This document shows positions 22,170 to 24,390 of a DNA stretch of 24,390 nucleotides, one piece after another. The DNA comes from Ruminococcus sp. CAG:563. GTDB taxonomy: Bacteria; Bacillota; Clostridia; Oscillospirales; Acutalibacteraceae. Under the pieces are notes generated by a model. That model was not told the origin of the DNA. It made no database searches and saw only the letters and a list, made by a program, of their open reading frames with translations. Both the position numbers and the translations under genes were made by a program. How positions within the stretch are numbered: position 1 is the first letter of the stretch; every line of letters starts with the position of its first letter. Location: the NCBI GenBank assembly GCA_000434915.1, contig FR882078.1:74784-99173 (forward strand), read 5' to 3'.

Positions 22170-24137
22170 TTAGTAAACCTGCAATTTTGACAGAAGCTCC
22201 TGCATATTGTCCTTCATGCTGTCTCTGAATTCGTCAAAATCGATTGTTGCGTTGCCTGTGCGCATATGACCGAAGTCTGTATTCTCGCCCTCGGTTACAG
22301 TAAAATTACGCTTTTTTCCTGAAAGATCAAGGGTATAGCTGCCTGCCGGGAGCTTCACATTGAAATTGCCGGCGGTGTCGGTCATGAGCCTGTATACCAT
22401 GCCGGTTTCCTTACTTGTTATGATGAAATCGATAACCTTGCTCGGAGTAATCTTTGCCCATTCGAGACGGCCTGTTACCGTGCCGTAGTTTTCGCACTCT
22501 TTTATTGCTGCTTCGACGGCAAGCTGAGCGTTTACCATTCGCATTGTGCCTGTTGGCAGATGAAGCTCGGAGGAGCTGTCGGCAACCTCATATTTTGTAT
22601 TTTCTTCGTCGCAGACGAAGTGCTTGACCTGTGCACCCGTGAACGACGGATTAACGCTCCAAACAAGAGAAGCAATACCGGTTACAATAGGCGCAGCCAT
22701 TGATGTTCCTTTAAGATAAGCGTAAGAGCAATAATTATAGTCTTTTCCGTCGCCTTTGTAGTATGTGCTGTAAATATCATATCCCGGAGCACAGATTGAA
22801 ACCTGACTGCCGCCGTTTGAAAAGTCGGCCTGCTCATATGTGTTGAATCCGGTAAACTTTGCCGCCGCAACAATAATTATTCTGTCAACAATTTCCTGCG
22901 GAGTGACACCTTTGACTGTTTTAACTGCATTGTCGACCGTTATCGGACAAAATGTGCCGTTATTGCTTGCGTCAACGGCATAGGCAAACTTATCGTTTTT
23001 GTAAACGCCATTGCCCGCCGATTGACAGCAGATAAAATCATATCCGCGTTGGAGCATTTTGGCAATGTAATATGAATTGAACTTGCCCTGAGTATCCTTA
23101 ACGATTTGCAGCCTGTCAATTCCGTTTTTTATTGTGCCGGAACTTCCGAGAGAAAAATTGACTACCTTTGCTCCTGCACGAACAGCGTTGACAAAGCCGG
23201 TCATTATTCTTGCACTGTTGTTCCATTTTTGCCCCTGTTCTTCGTTAGCCTCCCAGTCAATACAAACAAGCTTGCCGTCACGGACAATTCCGGTCAATCC
23301 CTTTTCGTTATCCTGAGTTGCTCCGATGATTCCGGCAACATGATTGCCGTGATACGAGGGAGCATTATTTTTTTCAAAGAATTCATTCGGGAAAACGATC
23401 TTTCCTTCAAGGTCTTCATGGGTCGGGTCGAATCCCGTATCTACAATTCCAACATCGATATCGCTGAAATATTCGTCATAATCCCATGCTTTGTCTGTAT
23501 CCGTCGCTTTTATCCACCAGTTTGAATACAGTGAACGCCTGTCAAGTGCGTCATCATCCCAGTCGGTAAGATTCCACGGATCATTCGGAACATAATCCGG
23601 AGTAATTTTCTCTGCCAGAGAGCAGCTTGCAAATTCAACCTTATCGTTCTCCATAAGCTCATCGCACAAGTTATTGATTTCGTAAAAATCCGAACGCTCG
23701 ATTTTAATTTCGTATTCATTCATGAAATCAACCTTACCGACTATTTCACCGTCAAGGGCTTTGACAACCTTTTTCTTGTCAAGCAGCGTTGCATCGTCGC
23801 TGAAAAAAACCGTTATTGCATCATTTATGTATGTTGTCGAATCTTCAAGTGCCGATATGCTTTCCTCTTCAGGCTCATAGAAAACATCGTCTTTATCTTC
23901 AAACTGAGCAATATTATTTGCATCGATTTTAACCGTTTTTGCAGTTTCTTTTTTTGCAGAGACGCTCTTTGCTTTATTCGCTTCAACAGATTTGGAATTT
24001 GAAACGCTCTGAACCGTCGGTTCGGCCGGAAGCTGTGCTTCTTTTGCGAGTTTAACTCCAACTGTCGGCGAGCTTGCGGCAATAATCGTTGCCATAGCGA
24101 CAGAAAACACAGAACTTAAAAGTTTCCGCTTTTTCAT
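22170..24137 (-). CDS. Secreted S8 (subtilisin-like) serine protease
   Basis: Extracellular peptidase of 655 residues. A signal peptide (about 1-30, MKKRKLLSSVFSVAMATIIAA) is followed by a low-complexity S/K/A-rich stretch and an inhibitor I9-like propeptide region (about 105-190). The subtilase domain has the catalytic triad D233 (GIVDTGFD), H263 (HGNHVAG) and S479 (GTSMAAP), with the oxyanion asparagine in SAGNG. About residues 570-635 form a carboxypeptidase-regulatory-like beta domain (GTVTGRLEW ... FNVKLPAGSYTLDLSG). There is no LPXTG, S-layer or dockerin motif, so it is probably released or loosely held. GGGGTG lies 7 nt before the ATG. The gene is monocistronic, with its own promoter and a shared terminator. 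Confidence 0.93.
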   Translation of the reverse strand: MKKRKLLSSVFSVAMATIIAASSPTVGVKLAKEAQLPAEPTVQSVSNSKSVEANKAKSVSAKKETAKTVKIDANNIAQFEDKDDVFYEPEEESISALEDSTTYINDAITVFFSDDATLLDKKKVVKALDGEIVGKVDFMNEYEIKIERSDFYEINNLCDELMENDKVEFASCSLAEKITPDYVPNDPWNLTDWDDDALDRRSLYSNWWIKATDTDKAWDYDEYFSDIDVGIVDTGFDPTHEDLEGKIVFPNEFFEKNNAPSYHGNHVAGIIGATQDNEKGLTGIVRDGKLVCIDWEANEEQGQKWNNSARIMTGFVNAVRAGAKVVNFSLGSSGTIKNGIDRLQIVKDTQGKFNSYYIAKMLQRGYDFICCQSAGNGVYKNDKFAYAVDASNNGTFCPITVDNAVKTVKGVTPQEIVDRIIIVAAAKFTGFNTYEQADFSNGGSQVSICAPGYDIYSTYYKGDGKDYNYCSYAYLKGTSMAAPIVTGIASLVWSVNPSFTGAQVKHFVCDEENTKYEVADSSSELHLPTGTMRMVNAQLAVEAAIKECENYGTVTGRLEWAKITPSKVIDFIITSKETGMVYRLMTDTAGNFNVKLPAGSYTLDLSGKKRNFTVTEGENTDFGHMRTGNATIDFDEFRDSMKDNMQELLSKLQVY

Positions 24138-24170
24138 TTTAAAAACACCCCATCTTTTATGTATAAAAAT

Positions 24171-24199
24171 ATGTTACTATGTTAATTTGTAAATGTCAA
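24171..24199 (-). promoter_or_regulatory. Promoter of the S8 protease gene
   Basis: On the minus strand TTGACA (24199-24194), a 17-nt spacer and TAACAT (24176-24171), 34 nt before the start codon. The rest of the divergent gap to 24312 is very AT-rich, and no clear promoter could be assigned for the plus-strand gene. Confidence 0.75.
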
Positions 24200-24312
24200 T
24201 GCAATTCTTAAACAAAAATTCCGATTTATTAATTATTTTTATAGAAAATATATAGATTTTTCGTTTAATATATGATATTATATATGTATATTTATTATTC
24301 GGAGGGCTGAAT

Positions 24313-24390
24313 ATGACGGTAAAAGAAATTATTGATATACTCGACGGACGTATAATCTACGGCGAGGATTTGCTTGACAGAGAGGTGTTT
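24313..24390 (+). CDS. DRTGG-domain-like protein, N-terminal 26 residues only
   Basis: GGAGGG lies about 7 nt before the ATG. The translated start MTVKEIIDILDGRIIYGEDL, followed by LDREVF, matches the beginning of the small DRTGG-domain proteins of Clostridia, which are about 110 residues long and often stand near hydrogenase or sensor-kinase-like genes (established knowledge). The gene runs off the window, so the defining motif itself is not seen and the call rests on the N-terminal pattern. Confidence 0.65.
   Translation, partial: MTVKEIIDILDGRIIYGEDLLDREVF

Overview
The window looks like a chromosomal segment of a low-to-moderate GC Gram-positive bacterium, most likely class Clostridia (Oscillospirales/Ruminococcus-like, though the family is an inference). 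The signs are strong GGAGG ribosome-binding sites, TTGACA-N17-TATAAT promoters, tRNA genes with encoded CCA, T-box leaders, ZapA, MecA, LCP-like and DRTGG proteins, and a Firmicutes-type TrpXYZ transporter. There are no insertion sequences, phage genes or CRISPR arrays; it is largely core and metabolic sequence.

Layout. 1-390: tRNA cluster (Gly partial, Arg-UCU, His-GUG, then Gln-UUG behind an intrinsic terminator). 462-2922 (-): glycogen phosphorylase. 3263-5649 (+): zapA and a large U32 (RlhA-like) protein, overlapping by 4 nt. 5714-6946 (-): AI-2E/YtvI-type membrane protein. 7123-9591 (+): homoserine dehydrogenase and aspartate kinase, two enzymes of the aspartate-family amino acid pathway. 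9627-13358 (+): a tryptophan T-box, a 13-codon leader ORF, trpXYZ ABC transporter genes and a GNAT acetyltransferase. 13420-14870 (-): an iron-containing alcohol dehydrogenase family protein under a leucine-type T-box. 14945-16412 (+): a HAD phosphatase and ribulose-phosphate 3-epimerase. 16409-16981 (-): a MecA-like adaptor. 17051-21751 (+): a tight four-gene run encoding a small membrane protein, a GH13 amylase-like enzyme, a degenerate LCP-like membrane protein and a purple-acid-phosphatase-like metallophosphoesterase. 21752-22149: a small membrane protein with its own promoter and terminator. 22170-24199 (-): a secreted subtilisin-like protease. 24313-end (+): the start of a probable DRTGG-domain protein.

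How the genes work together. The central block is amino acid supply: hom and lysC make aspartate-derived amino acids, while the next operon imports (probably) tryptophan when uncharged tRNA-Trp accumulates. A second T-box reads leucine and drives an alpha-hydroxy/keto-type Fe-dehydrogenase, which suggests a role in branched-chain keto-acid metabolism. Glycogen phosphorylase and the cytoplasmic GH13 enzyme would both act on intracellular alpha-glucans, although they lie far apart.

The most unusual signal is regulatory. The trp T-box promoter and the mecA promoter, on opposite strands and about 7 kb apart, each carry a 15-bp palindrome of form ACCG-N7-CGGT. In both, it sits immediately after the -35 hexamer and exactly 2 nt before the -10. 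This looks like one operator for an unidentified transcription factor. The second unusual signal is the 13-codon ORF (MILLTKLWRRSAD) with a strong ribosome-binding site between the trp T-box terminator and trpX. It contains one Trp codon directly followed by a small GC hairpin.
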